Positions 34,121 through 41,835 are shown, counted from the first letter of the stretch. The stretch is DNA of 64,000 nt from a bacterium (GCA_020444265.1 JAHLLH010000009.1:72427-136426), one strand, 5' to 3'. Numbers and translations are program-made. The notes: generated by a model from the sequence alone, not told the origin.

Positions 34121-34966
34121 GTGATCTCGAGCCATGACAACCAGGTGGCGCAAGCAAAAATCGTCTTTTTCGGTCCTGCAGGGAGTGGAAAAGGCACGAC
34201 GTTAAAGCGTCTGCTTGAGAAGATCCCCTCCTCTTACCAGAGCGACCTCACCACGCTCGATTCGCATGGTGATACGCTGCTCAGCGTGGATATCATCCCC
34301 GCGAACGTGGGGGAGATTGCTGGACGTTCGTTACAGATTCAGTTGGTGGCTGCCACCGGTGATGTGAAGTCAGAACAGACCTGGCAGCGACTGCTGGAGG
34401 ATGTGGATGGGATCGTCTTCGTCGCCGACAGCCGTGTCGGGGCGATGAACGAGAACATCCGTTTGTTGGAAATCCTGACCGATACTGTGGTCGATCTTGG
34501 CATGGAAAAAGAGGCGTTTCCGTTGGTTGTCCAGATGAACCATCGTGACAATCACCGCCTCTACACCATCGAGGAATTGAACGCCAAGTTGAATCCTCCC
34601 GGAGCGCCGCATGTAGAAACTATTGCGACGACCGGTATCGGTATCTTTGTCGTCTTGAAACAAATTACGGATCTTGTCGTCGAACGACTGTCCGTGATAT
34701 TGAACAAAGCTGAAGAGGAACTATCTTCGGCACCGAAAAGCTCGCTTGATGAGACGGTTCAATTTGGCCAGGCTAGCGAGGCAAGCGAAGAGGGGGAGAA
34801 GGAAGAGGGGACGGATTCAGGCGGCTCCTCCTCCATGTTCAGCTTCCCCGCGACCAAGCGAACCTGGGATGGCCAAGGAGATTCGCCATTCGGGACGCCG
34901 GACAGCGACAGCGATGACGACAAGGGCGGTTTGTGGCGTCGTCTCGCCAAGCCATTCAAGAAATGA
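34121..34966 (+). CDS. MglA-family Ras-like GTPase with acidic C-terminal extension
   Basis: 281 residues starting at GTG after AGGAGCAGG. Residues about 10-195 match the MglA-type small GTPase: P-loop GPAGSGKGTT (18-27), the VDIIPANVGEIAG strand replacing MglA's FDFLPLDLGEI, VDGIVFVADSR after the switch region, base-recognition NHRD (MglA NKRD), and the ATTGIGIF segment. Two oddities: the P-loop reads GKGTT as in adenylate kinases rather than GKT/S, and the G3 loop reads ATGDV rather than PGQ. A roughly 85-residue acidic, Ser/Gly-rich tail ends in the basic amphipathic GLWRRLAKPFKK, possibly a membrane anchor. It lies between Roadblock genes 3 and 4. Probable molecular switch; output unknown. 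Confidence 0.8.
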   Translation: MISSHDNQVAQAKIVFFGPAGSGKGTTLKRLLEKIPSSYQSDLTTLDSHGDTLLSVDIIPANVGEIAGRSLQIQLVAATGDVKSEQTWQRLLEDVDGIVFVADSRVGAMNENIRLLEILTDTVVDLGMEKEAFPLVVQMNHRDNHRLYTIEELNAKLNPPGAPHVETIATTGIGIFVVLKQITDLVVERLSVILNKAEEELSSAPKSSLDETVQFGQASEASEEGEKEEGTDSGGSSSMFSFPATKRTWDGQGDSPFGTPDSDSDDDKGGLWRRLAKPFKK

Positions 34967-35002
34967 GTAGCGCGATGAGAGTAGTCAACAGGTAAAACAG
35001 GC

Positions 35003-35443
35003 ATGCTCGAACTTCAAGACATCCAGAAGGATCTCGAGAAGCTCCGCAGTACGCAAGAGGTGCTCGACGCTGTCGTGCAAGCCTCGGGTGCGTATGGTGC
35101 GGTTGTCTTTGAGGCCGGTGGTGAGCCGGTCGTCGAGGTCGGTGCGCTCGAAGGGGACATCGCTCCTCTCGTTGAGCGGATCGCTGGTCTCTGGAAGGAT
35201 AGCCGTGAGGTGTCGCGCATGATTGGTGAAGTGTCGTTTGAGGAGACGGTCTACCTCGCCGGCAGCCGTCACCTGTTGGTGACTCGTTGCGGGCTGGATC
35301 ATCTGCTCGCCGTGCTCTTTGGTGGAACGACAAATCTTGGCCTCGTCCGTCTCTATGCGGGCCCTGCGTCCGATCACATCGCCACCCTGCTGGTTGACGA
35401 TGTTGAGCCGACCCAGTTCAAGGTCGGGGAGGAATCCCCATGA
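35003..35443 (+). CDS. Roadblock/LC7-like protein 4
   Basis: 146 residues. Strand-helix order again matches Roadblock: STQEVLDAVVQASGAYGAVVFEAGGEPVVEVG, helix IAPLVERIAGLWKDSREV, then SFEETVYLAGSRHLLVTRCGLDHLLAVLF and a final helix-rich end. It follows the GTPase gene by 36 bases and is closed by a strong terminator. Last gene of the cassette. Confidence 0.7.
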   Translation: MLELQDIQKDLEKLRSTQEVLDAVVQASGAYGAVVFEAGGEPVVEVGALEGDIAPLVERIAGLWKDSREVSRMIGEVSFEETVYLAGSRHLLVTRCGLDHLLAVLFGGTTNLGLVRLYAGPASDHIATLLVDDVEPTQFKVGEESP

Positions 35444-35479
35444 TGCTTTCGTGCACATGATTGTGTCCTATGCGGACCC

Positions 35480-35513
35480 AAAGCGTGGCAGCGAAAGCTG
35501 CCACGCTTTTTTT
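35480..35513 (+). terminator. Rho-independent terminator of the GTPase-Roadblock operon
   Basis: A perfect 13-bp stem (AAAGCGTGGCAGC / GCTGCCACGCTTT) with a GAAA loop runs into a T-run, 36 bases after the last Roadblock stop. Confidence 0.93.
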
Positions 35514-35523
35514 GTGGCGAGAA

Positions 35524-35748
35524 GGTGACTGGTACACGCTTTTGTGTCGGTGTGAAAAGGCACCGGATGCGAGGGATTTGAGGCGGGGGAAGCGGTATCC
35601 GCCCTGAGTGTACCTGTCACCGCCCGGGTAGGGAGAGGGCGAAACAAAGTGGTGACAGGTACACTCATGGATGAGGTGGTGGATAGTAGCCGCATCCGAG
35701 ACTGAGTGGAGGTTGCGTGCCGGTGGTTGCGGACGCGTACCAGTCACC
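35524..35748. repeat. Nested palindromic intergenic repeat, copy A
   Basis: The outer arms are GGTGACTGGTAC (35524-35535) and GTACCAGTCACC (35737-35748), perfect inverted repeats 225 bp apart end to end. Inside them is a second, longer perfect inverted repeat, TGAGTGTACCTGTCACC (35605-35621) and its complement (35651-35667), with a 29-base loop. Outer and inner arms resemble each other (GTGACtGGTAC versus GTGACaGGTAC). Copy B between pdxS and pdxT has the same arms and nearly the same spacing while the sequence between arms differs. No open reading frame of note inside. Confidence 0.85.
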
Positions 35749-35754
35749 CTCGGT

Positions 35755-35921
35755 GTCATCCCCAGCGCGAAAGGCTGTGCCAACAGCCTTGTGGCCGCAG
35801 GCCACCATCGCGCGTCGGGGATCCCCTGTGGCCTGGTCGGATGTGTACGGAGGATCCACGACGCCCACGGGTTCGCATCGCGAACGAGCCGGTTTGCACC
35901 GGCTTGTGGGCTGGGGATGAC
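35755..35921. repeat. Multi-hairpin inverted-repeat element
   Basis: The terminal arms GTCATCCCCAGC (35755-35766) and GCTGGGGATGAC (35910-35921) are perfect complements. Between them lie several further small palindromes: AAGGCTGT/ACAGCCTT, GTGGCC/GGCCAC, GGGGATCCCC and GCCGGT/ACCGGC. The whole can fold as a branched, cloverleaf-like structure. It directly follows repeat copy A in the gap before the MATE gene. It could be a MITE/REP-like element or a structured RNA. The remaining bases to 36100 hold only the MATE leader. Confidence 0.65.
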
Positions 35922-36100
35922 AGGCAAGCTGCCGGGGCCAGCCTGAATTAGAAGTGGGTTTCGCAGCGGGGAGGCGCTGCATACACAAATTGGTTCATCG
36001 GGTTTCCTCCATTCAAACCCGGTTGTAGCTTGACGATCCCGGGAAACCGGAACGGGTGTGGGTTGGCCGTCGCACCCGGATCGAGAAAGGAAGGTGTACT

Positions 36101-37447
36101 GTGATACGGCTATTCCCCAGACGGGAACTATCGGGCAGAGTGTGGCGGCTGGCAGGGCCGGTGGTGGTCGGTATGATCTCCCAGACCTTGCTGAGCGTCG
36201 TCGATACCGCCATGGTAGGACGTCTGGGAGCAATTTCCCTTGCGGCAACAGGACTCGGAGGGATTCTGACCTGGACCATCATCGGATCCGTCAGCGCCTT
36301 GCATGTGGGTGCACAGGCGGTTGCGGCGAGACGGTTCGGTGAGAAAAACTTCGTGGTGGCCGGCAAGACTCTGGACAACGCGCTCTGGCTTGCGGTGGTG
36401 GTTGGTATTCTAACCACCGTTCTCTCCATGTGGGCGATGTCGCACCTGTTCGGGTTGTTCACCAGCGATCCTCTGGTAGAAGCCGAGGGGAAACGCTACA
36501 TCATGTACCGTCTGATGGGCACCTTGCCCTTCATGGTCATCATGGCGTTTCGCGGCTTCTACAACGGTGTGGGCGATACTCACCTGCACATGAACGTGAT
36601 GATCGTGATCAACGCGACCAATGTGCTGCTCAACTGGGTGTTCATTTTTGGCCACTTGGGCGCACCTGCGATGGGAAGCGCTGGAGCGGGGCTTGCCTCG
36701 ACCCTCGGAACCATCTTGGGCATGTTGTTGTTCATCGCGATCGCAATCGGCTACAAGCGTCGCGACAACTACAACTACTTCAAGTGGAGCAATCTTGATC
36801 GGGATACGATGCGACGAATTGTGCGTCTCGCGGTTCCGTCCGGGATTCGCAACTTCTTGGTGATGCTTGGTTTCTCTGCCTTCAGCGCGATTGTCTCAGG
36901 ACTGGGCACTGTGCAGATGGCTGCGACCAATGTCGTGCTGACCATCCTCTCACTCTCCTACATGCCAGGTGCGGGCTTTGGCTTTGCCGCTGCAACTCTG
37001 ATCGGGCAGAAGCTGGGTGAGGGTGATCCGGACGGTGCGGAGGAATACGGTTGGGAGTCAGCTCGTCTCAGCTTGCTGACGATGGGAGTGCTCGGGATAG
37101 TTTTCATCTTTTTCCCCGACCTGCTGTTTCGTCTCTTCACCGACGATGCCGAGGTGATCGCCTACGGCACCCTACCGCTCCGCATCATGGGTGCAATCCA
37201 GGTGTTCGATGCGATGGGCATGGTTCTCAGCTTTGCGCTGGAAGGTGCCGGCATGAATCGTTGGGTGCTCTATGCTGAACTCTGTGTGAACTGGCTGATC
37301 TTTTTACCGGCAAGCTACATCCTGGCGTACATCGTCGGATGGGGCCTGACAGGTGCCTGGATGGCATTCAGCCTTTACCTGGTGATCTTCAGTATCCTTG
37401 TGACACGCAAGTTCATGGGTGGTACCTGGAAAACAGTCGAGGTCTAA
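36101..37447 (+). CDS. MATE-family multidrug/metabolite exporter
   Basis: 448 residues from a GTG preceded by AGGAAGG; a longer in-frame start at 36056 is less likely. Twelve membrane segments in two homologous halves. The first begins VWRLAGPVVVGMISQTLLSVVDTAMVGRLG, the classic MATE opening, which sits at about residues 15-44. The second half starts near RRIVRLAVPSGIRNFLVML. MATE proteins exchange cations for drugs or metabolites. It lies downstream of the repeat-rich region and is closed by its own terminator. Confidence 0.93.
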   Translation: MIRLFPRRELSGRVWRLAGPVVVGMISQTLLSVVDTAMVGRLGAISLAATGLGGILTWTIIGSVSALHVGAQAVAARRFGEKNFVVAGKTLDNALWLAVVVGILTTVLSMWAMSHLFGLFTSDPLVEAEGKRYIMYRLMGTLPFMVIMAFRGFYNGVGDTHLHMNVMIVINATNVLLNWVFIFGHLGAPAMGSAGAGLASTLGTILGMLLFIAIAIGYKRRDNYNYFKWSNLDRDTMRRIVRLAVPSGIRNFLVMLGFSAFSAIVSGLGTVQMAATNVVLTILSLSYMPGAGFGFAAATLIGQKLGEGDPDGAEEYGWESARLSLLTMGVLGIVFIFFPDLLFRLFTDDAEVIAYGTLPLRIMGAIQVFDAMGMVLSFALEGAGMNRWVLYAELCVNWLIFLPASYILAYIVGWGLTGAWMAFSLYLVIFSILVTRKFMGGTWKTVEV

Positions 37448-37472
37448 GCATGTCCCCCCACCATTATCGAGA

Positions 37473-37510
37473 ACACGCCCCACATCCATTCGGATATGGG
37501 GCGTGTTTGT
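37473..37510 (+). terminator. Terminator after the MATE gene
   Basis: A 15-bp stem with one mismatch (ACACGCCCCACATCC / GGATATGGGGCGTGT), loop ATTC, is followed by a T-rich stretch, 26 bases after the stop. Confidence 0.8.
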
Positions 37511-37526
37511 TTATAGGGTATTGAGA

Positions 37527-38192
37527 TCAGAAACGGTAGCAAAGACCGATACTTGAGTTGTTGGTGCTCAGGCTTGCGCCATTCCTGTCCAACCTCCTGT
37601 GGAAATCATACTGCTCAGGGATGCGAAAACTATCGATGTAAGAATCCAGATTGAGACGCAACGAGAGCCCTGTCTGAACCTGCAATGAAAACTGCTCGTT
37701 GAAGGCATACTCGCAACCCAGTTGCGCGTGGAGACCGACACCTCCATCGAAACGTTCCATCTGGGACCGATCATAAAAGTCACGGTTGAAACTGTCAAAA
37801 TAAAGGCTGACCCCAAGCCCATAATAGATGCCAGTCTTCTCAGAAACCTCTTTTGTCCTCAGCAGATCGACCTGCAAGTTCAGACTGGCAGGAGTGATGT
37901 AGGTATAGCTGGCGAGGGACGACTCTACGGTAGAGTAACCAGCCACATCCCTCTTTTGGTAGCGATCATTAAAGAGAGCCGAGCTTAGAAAACTTAGCCC
38001 GATACGCATCCGCCAGGTTTGTTTCAGCGTGCGTTCATAGTCAAACCCCCCGCTAAAGAGGCGACCGTTTGACTGGCCGAATTCAATCCGGATGGCATGT
38101 TTGCCTGGATCCTGGCTTTGCTGGGCTTGGACATAGCTTAGGGGAATGCCCAGAAAGACGAGGATAATGAGTAGCTCACGTAATCGTTTCAT
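37527..38192 (-). CDS. Exported beta-barrel outer-membrane protein candidate 1
   Basis: 221 residues from the ATG after GGGAGGATC. The signal peptide (ELLIILVFLGIPLSYVQAQ) is followed by alternating-residue beta strands: HAIRIEFGQSNGR, WRMRIGLSFLSSALF, TGIYYGLGVSLYF, VGLHAQLGCEYAF, FSLQVQTGLSLRLN, and the terminal strand NNSSIGLCYRF ending in Phe, the mark of a Bam substrate. The lack of a known motif leaves the function open. It is the last of four tandem genes of similar layout. Confidence 0.75.
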   Translation of the reverse strand: MKRLRELLIILVFLGIPLSYVQAQQSQDPGKHAIRIEFGQSNGRLFSGGFDYERTLKQTWRMRIGLSFLSSALFNDRYQKRDVAGYSTVESSLASYTYITPASLNLQVDLLRTKEVSEKTGIYYGLGVSLYFDSFNRDFYDRSQMERFDGGVGLHAQLGCEYAFNEQFSLQVQTGLSLRLNLDSYIDSFRIPEQYDFHRRLDRNGASLSTNNSSIGLCYRF

Positions 38193-38233
38193 GTTGATCC
38201 TCCCGATGTCAAATGTTGGTTTCATGGGAGCGA

Positions 38234-38965
38234 TCAATAGTAGAAGGTCAGGCCGATTCCGCCACCAGACGTTCTGAAACTTGTTCTGACCCAGTCATCT
38301 GACTCGCTGTCGCGATAGTCGGCAATGGTATCGGGGGTGTAATTCGTGCGCAACGTGCTCGTACTTCTCTCGACTTCCATGACTGCTTCCATGCCATACC
38401 ATGCGGATAAAGCGAATCGTGGCGCGAGGAAGTACTGGCTGCCGAGGGTGAACGAGAGTCCAGCCCGAAAGGTCCGGTCGTTTATATCCCGATTGGTGAC
38501 GGAGTTGGTTTCGCCTGGTGAAGGAGTAATATGCAGGTATTCCGTTCGGGAATTTGAGTAGTCCCAATCATAGCCGAGCAAGGGACCTATTGCAGTGGAC
38601 AGTTGAACCCGATCTCCTGCAAGCGGATAGTACACCCATTGTGGCGAAAAGGTGACCCCGCCGCTGAACCTGCTATATTTTGAATCAGCTGAAGCAGGGT
38701 ACGAATTCGTTTCGTTCTGGTCGTACTCCTGGGATTCGATCTCAGTGGTCAGAGTCAGGGAATAACGTAACGCACTCTTATCTCCGAGGAAATCGGTCCA
38801 GGCGAAGGATGCCCCGGTGGGAGTGATGTCGCCGCTGGAAACCGTCTGGAACTCGAGGGCGTGCATCTCGGAGTTGTAGCTGTAGTCCTGAGCTACAGTT
38901 GGCACAGCACAGACCAGCAGCATCAAGCTGGTTGTGAACAGGGTAGTGGTGATTGAACATTTCAT
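38234..38965 (-). CDS. Exported beta-barrel outer-membrane protein candidate 2
   Basis: 243 residues from the ATG after GAGGAG. The signal peptide ends near VPTVAQ. Strands such as ALRYSLTLTTEIES, FSGGVTFSPQWVYYPLAG, FRAGLSFTLGSQYFLAPRFALSAWYGMEAVME (abbreviated) alternate with polar loops. It ends GGGIGLTFYY with an aromatic last residue. The arrangement SGGVTF-SPQW-YYPLAG-RVQLSTAIGPLLGYDW resembles the other tandem members. Probable eight- or ten-stranded barrel; role unknown. Confidence 0.75.
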   Translation of the reverse strand: MKCSITTTLFTTSLMLLVCAVPTVAQDYSYNSEMHALEFQTVSSGDITPTGASFAWTDFLGDKSALRYSLTLTTEIESQEYDQNETNSYPASADSKYSRFSGGVTFSPQWVYYPLAGDRVQLSTAIGPLLGYDWDYSNSRTEYLHITPSPGETNSVTNRDINDRTFRAGLSFTLGSQYFLAPRFALSAWYGMEAVMEVERSTSTLRTNYTPDTIADYRDSESDDWVRTSFRTSGGGIGLTFYY

Positions 38966-39041
38966 TGTAGTTCTCCTCGTTACAATTGGCTCCAACGATA
39001 GAGCAGCTAACCATCCGGTCAAATATCAAATGATCTGAGAC

Positions 39042-39842
39042 TTAGAACTTGACCCGCACACCCAGCATCACCTGCTGTGAGTACGCTTGCCAGCCATTTT
39101 GCTCGTACGTCTCTTTTTCCCAGCTGGAGGAGGGTACCGGTGTGTTCTCCTGAGACTGTTCGTTTTTCTCGTCTGTTGACGAGTTGAAAAGAGCAGCCTC
39201 GAAGCCGGTCTGGCAGATCAATCCGATCCTCTCTTTGATCCACCATTCCGCTCCGATAATCCCACGCAAACCGATCAGCATTGCCATCGTCTCATCGGTA
39301 TGCTTGCCCTCATAGCGGTAGTGGGGCGGAGTACTATCAACTCTGTGGTAAGTGCTTTCAAAGTCATTACTGATGATTGAGAAAAAGGGCCCGAGTCCGA
39401 GAATCGCACGAACTGGTCCGTTTTGGGAGTTGAGGAACGGTTCGAACATCACATCAACAGACATGTCCCAGGTGTGAGATATGCGATCCGTTGTAAAATC
39501 CGACTCGTTGTACTCGTAAAAGGTGTCGTCCATCCACTGGGTCTGTTCCTCATGGCTCGAGCTGTAGCTCTGATCAATCCTTGCGTGGATCGTCATGTTC
39601 GATGTGCTTCGATAGCCGAACTCTACTCCACGTCTATTCTGAATGAATGTTTCATAGCTGTATGGTGGATACTGATTGTTGAAGATGATTTGGGCAGGGC
39701 CACCATTTCCTGCAAAGCGGTGAAAATAGGTGACCGAGAAACGATCTGTTTCGGAATCCTGAGCCATGCTGCTGTTGACGACAATCAACAGTGCACCGCC
39801 AACCAGCATCAGGCTTGTCAAATATCTCCATGCCTTTTTCAT
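39042..39842 (-). CDS. Exported beta-barrel outer-membrane protein candidate 3
   Basis: 266 residues from the ATG after AAGGAGCAG. The signal peptide ends near VNSSMAQD. Barrel strands include RFSVTYFHRFAGN, VEFGYRSTSNMTIHARIDQ, WDMSVDVMFEPFLN, VRAILGLGPFFSII, AMLIGLRGIIGAEWWI and the final QQVMLGVRVKF. Long polar, Glu/Ser/Tyr-rich segments look like extracellular loops. Its GLGPFFS and GxEWWIxERIGL phrases parallel the GPLLxW and GxQYFLxPRFAL phrases of its neighbours, which supports common ancestry. Confidence 0.75.
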   Translation of the reverse strand: MKKAWRYLTSLMLVGGALLIVVNSSMAQDSETDRFSVTYFHRFAGNGGPAQIIFNNQYPPYSYETFIQNRRGVEFGYRSTSNMTIHARIDQSYSSSHEEQTQWMDDTFYEYNESDFTTDRISHTWDMSVDVMFEPFLNSQNGPVRAILGLGPFFSIISNDFESTYHRVDSTPPHYRYEGKHTDETMAMLIGLRGIIGAEWWIKERIGLICQTGFEAALFNSSTDEKNEQSQENTPVPSSSWEKETYEQNGWQAYSQQVMLGVRVKF

Positions 39843-39862
39843 GACTGCTCCTTGGTTGACGA

Positions 39863-40585
39863 TTAAAAGTGAAAGACCAGGCCGAGGGAGGCACCAGCTG
39901 TCCGTGTGGACCACCTGGAATTGTCTCCCTTGTAGCCATCTGTGGAATTGAAGGAGCCGGAGGAACGGCGCTCGGATTCAATGTCTTCGGATTCGTAAAT
40001 CATACGGTACCCATAGGAGCCGAGAAGCGAAACTTGCTGGGTGATACGCCACTGCACATCGAGAACCGCGTGACCACCAATACCCCATCCTGAAAAAGTG
40101 AGATCGCTTTTAGAGAGGTCTGAACTTGATTGGGACTCGGACGTGTAGTCTCGTGTCCTCTTGAACCACTCGAGCAAAGGTCCGCAGGCGAGGGATGCCT
40201 GGAGGGTTCCCTCCGGTTTGAGATGGTACACTCCCAGGGCGGTGACGACGGCCGAGTAGTAGCCATCGTCCTGGTCTCGGTGGTCATCATCAATGCCAGA
40301 GGAGGAGGATCCTCGTCTCTTGGACGAAAACGAGGCACCGTAAAAGCTGGCTCCAGCTCGCAATCCGATCTTGTCCAGGTAACGGCGTTCCAATGCAAAT
40401 ACAAATCCACCGGGATAGCTGGAGGTGCCCGGCTGCAGGTAGTATTGGAAGAGCATCGAGGTTGTTCCGGTTGGAACACGATACCCTTCATCCTGCCCCG
40501 CTTGCGCGGCATTGGAAACGGTGGACATCGAGAGGATCAGCAGCAGTTCTGCCAGCATAATGATCCTGAGAGGGAGAGATTTCAC
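39863..40585 (-). CDS. Exported beta-barrel outer-membrane protein candidate 4
   Basis: 240 residues from a GTG after GGAGGTCCAC. The signal peptide ends near STVSNA. Strand-like segments are TSMLFQYYLQPG, GGFVFALERRYLDKIGLRAGASFYGASF, YYSAVVTALGVYHLK, LQASLACGPLLEWF, WGIGGHAVLDVQWRI, VSLLGSYGYRMIY and the terminal AGASLGLVFHF. An Asp/Ser-rich loop (SSSSGIDDDHRDQDDG) near residue 95 may bind cations or be exposed. First gene of the four-gene tandem, 20 bases before candidate 3. Confidence 0.75.
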   Translation of the reverse strand: MKSLPLRIIMLAELLLILSMSTVSNAAQAGQDEGYRVPTGTTSMLFQYYLQPGTSSYPGGFVFALERRYLDKIGLRAGASFYGASFSSKRRGSSSSGIDDDHRDQDDGYYSAVVTALGVYHLKPEGTLQASLACGPLLEWFKRTRDYTSESQSSSDLSKSDLTFSGWGIGGHAVLDVQWRITQQVSLLGSYGYRMIYESEDIESERRSSGSFNSTDGYKGDNSRWSTRTAGASLGLVFHF

Positions 40586-40896
40586 GTGGACCTCCGAACA
40601 AGTATCGACGTGGTATATGCAATTTGAATATGCTTTGGAATGTGTTTCTTGTTGGCACGGTCCCTGGTTTGGAACGCATTTGCAGGCACAGCGGAATGAC
40701 ATGTAGAAAGGAGTTGTGTGGAGTGTGCGAAAGAGGATAGCATAGGTGTCTTGAAATAATGCTGATTCATCTGGGTCTCAACGTTTTGATATCTGATAGT
40801 TGTCACGACGGCACATACGTATGATAGTACTACCAACATACAGTATCGTTTTGTAATTGTCCACTAGTTAGGCGGACCATTCGAAAGCTATATAAC
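40586..40896. other. Intergenic region upstream of the barrel cluster
   Basis: About 310 bases between the start of barrel candidate 4 and the pdxT terminator hairpin. It presumably carries the promoter of the four-gene barrel cluster. No confident promoter, RNA or repeat could be named. Confidence 0.4.
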
Positions 40897-40920
40897 AAGC
40901 GCCTGCGTGTGCAGGCGTTT
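40897..40920 (-). terminator. Hairpin just after pdxT
   Basis: The stem AAGCGCCTGC / GCAGGCGTTT (one G-U pair) has a GTGT loop, five bases after the pdxT stop. The minus-strand T-tract is weak (CTTGTT), so it may be a modest terminator. Confidence 0.5.
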
Positions 40921-40925
40921 AAGAT

Positions 40926-41555
40926 TCAGGACATCTGGAAAATCAGTTGATGCAATCGCCGGTCGGCGGATCGTTCCGGGTGGAAGGTGGCCAGCCAGAT
41001 GTTGTTCTGACGGACCAGCACGGGGTCGCCATCGTACTCTGCCAGCACCTCAACACCCGGTCCAAGTTTGGTGATCCTCGGGGCTCGAATCCAGACCGCT
41101 TCGAAGGGGCTATCCAGGCCGTCAATTTCAATATCAGCGATGAAGCTGTCGATCTGACGGCCGTAGGCATTTCGTTCCAATTCCACATCGATCAACTCGA
41201 GCGGGGTCACCTTGTGGTGGCTGCCCTTACCCAGCCAGATCGCACCCGCGCAGGTGCCCAACAGGGTACGTCCGGTTGCGGCGTAGGCGGCCAGCACGCG
41301 GTCGAGGCCGTAGCGACGGCCCAGCAGGTCAATCGTCGAGGATTCGCCACCGGGAAGGACAAGGCCATCGGGGATGGGTCGGCTTGCCGCGTCACGTTTG
41401 ATCGCTTCGGGACGTGCTTCCTTCAACGGCTTCGAAGGATCTGCAAACCCGGCATCCTCAGCGCGGCGAATCTGGACCGTCTCGATGCCAATGTCGCGCA
41501 AGGCGACTTCGTGGGTTTCAAAATCCCCCTGCAGGGATAGCACACCGACCAACAT
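40926..41555 (-). CDS. pdxT: Pyridoxal 5'-phosphate synthase glutaminase subunit PdxT
   Basis: 209 residues. It supplies ammonia to PdxS. The nucleophile is Cys102 in LLGTCAGAIWL, with the His192/Glu194 pair in TFHPE. LVLPGGESSTI (65-75) is the glutamine-site loop. Compared with typical PdxT there is an extra segment of about 20-25 residues (AEDAGFADPSKPLKEARP and following) after RR at 30-31, between the first strands. It is downstream of pdxS on the same strand but separated from it by repeat copy B. Confidence 0.95.
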   Translation of the reverse strand: MLVGVLSLQGDFETHEVALRDIGIETVQIRRAEDAGFADPSKPLKEARPEAIKRDAASRPIPDGLVLPGGESSTIDLLGRRYGLDRVLAAYAATGRTLLGTCAGAIWLGKGSHHKVTPLELIDVELERNAYGRQIDSFIADIEIDGLDSPFEAVWIRAPRITKLGPGVEVLAEYDGDPVLVRQNNIWLATFHPERSADRRLHQLIFQMS

Positions 41556-41619
41556 GGCAGGGATCCTTTTGTCGAAAACGACCCGGATGGAAGTCCGGGT
41601 CGGAGATTGATGACTGAAC

Positions 41620-41829
41620 GGTGACTGGTACGCGCCATCTCAACGTGTGAAACCGTTTCCCTGTTCGAGCTGGTGGAGCGTCCAATCAGGTTCAATACCC
41701 GAGTGTACCTGTCACCAGATCGTCAAGGCAGCGGTGACAGGTACACTCGGGGAATGGATCCCGTCACACGCTCCCGTTCTTTTCCAACCAGAACGCTGGA
41801 GCACGCTCTTCGACTGTGTACCAGTCACC
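41620..41829. repeat. Nested palindromic intergenic repeat, copy B
   Basis: It has the same design as copy A at 35524-35748. The outer arms are GGTGACTGGTAC (41620-41631) and GTACCAGTCACC (41818-41829). The inner arms are GAGTGTACCTGTCACC (41701-41716) and its complement (41733-41748), with a 16-base loop. A GTGTGAAA word follows the left outer arm in both copies. The sequences between arms otherwise differ. It fills the space between pdxS and pdxT, ending 6 bases before the pdxS stop codon. Confidence 0.85.
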
Positions 41830-41835
41830 CTCGGT

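Noticed and set aside
35444..36100. Hidden coding sequence in the repeat-dense gap
   Set aside because: Short open frames in all readings lack ribosome sites and coincide with the palindromes. The structure is explained by the repeats.
40651..40672. sigma-54-like TTGGCACGG sequence upstream of the barrel cluster
   Set aside because: It is on the plus strand while the genes are on the minus strand, and no TTGC occurs at the required spacing.
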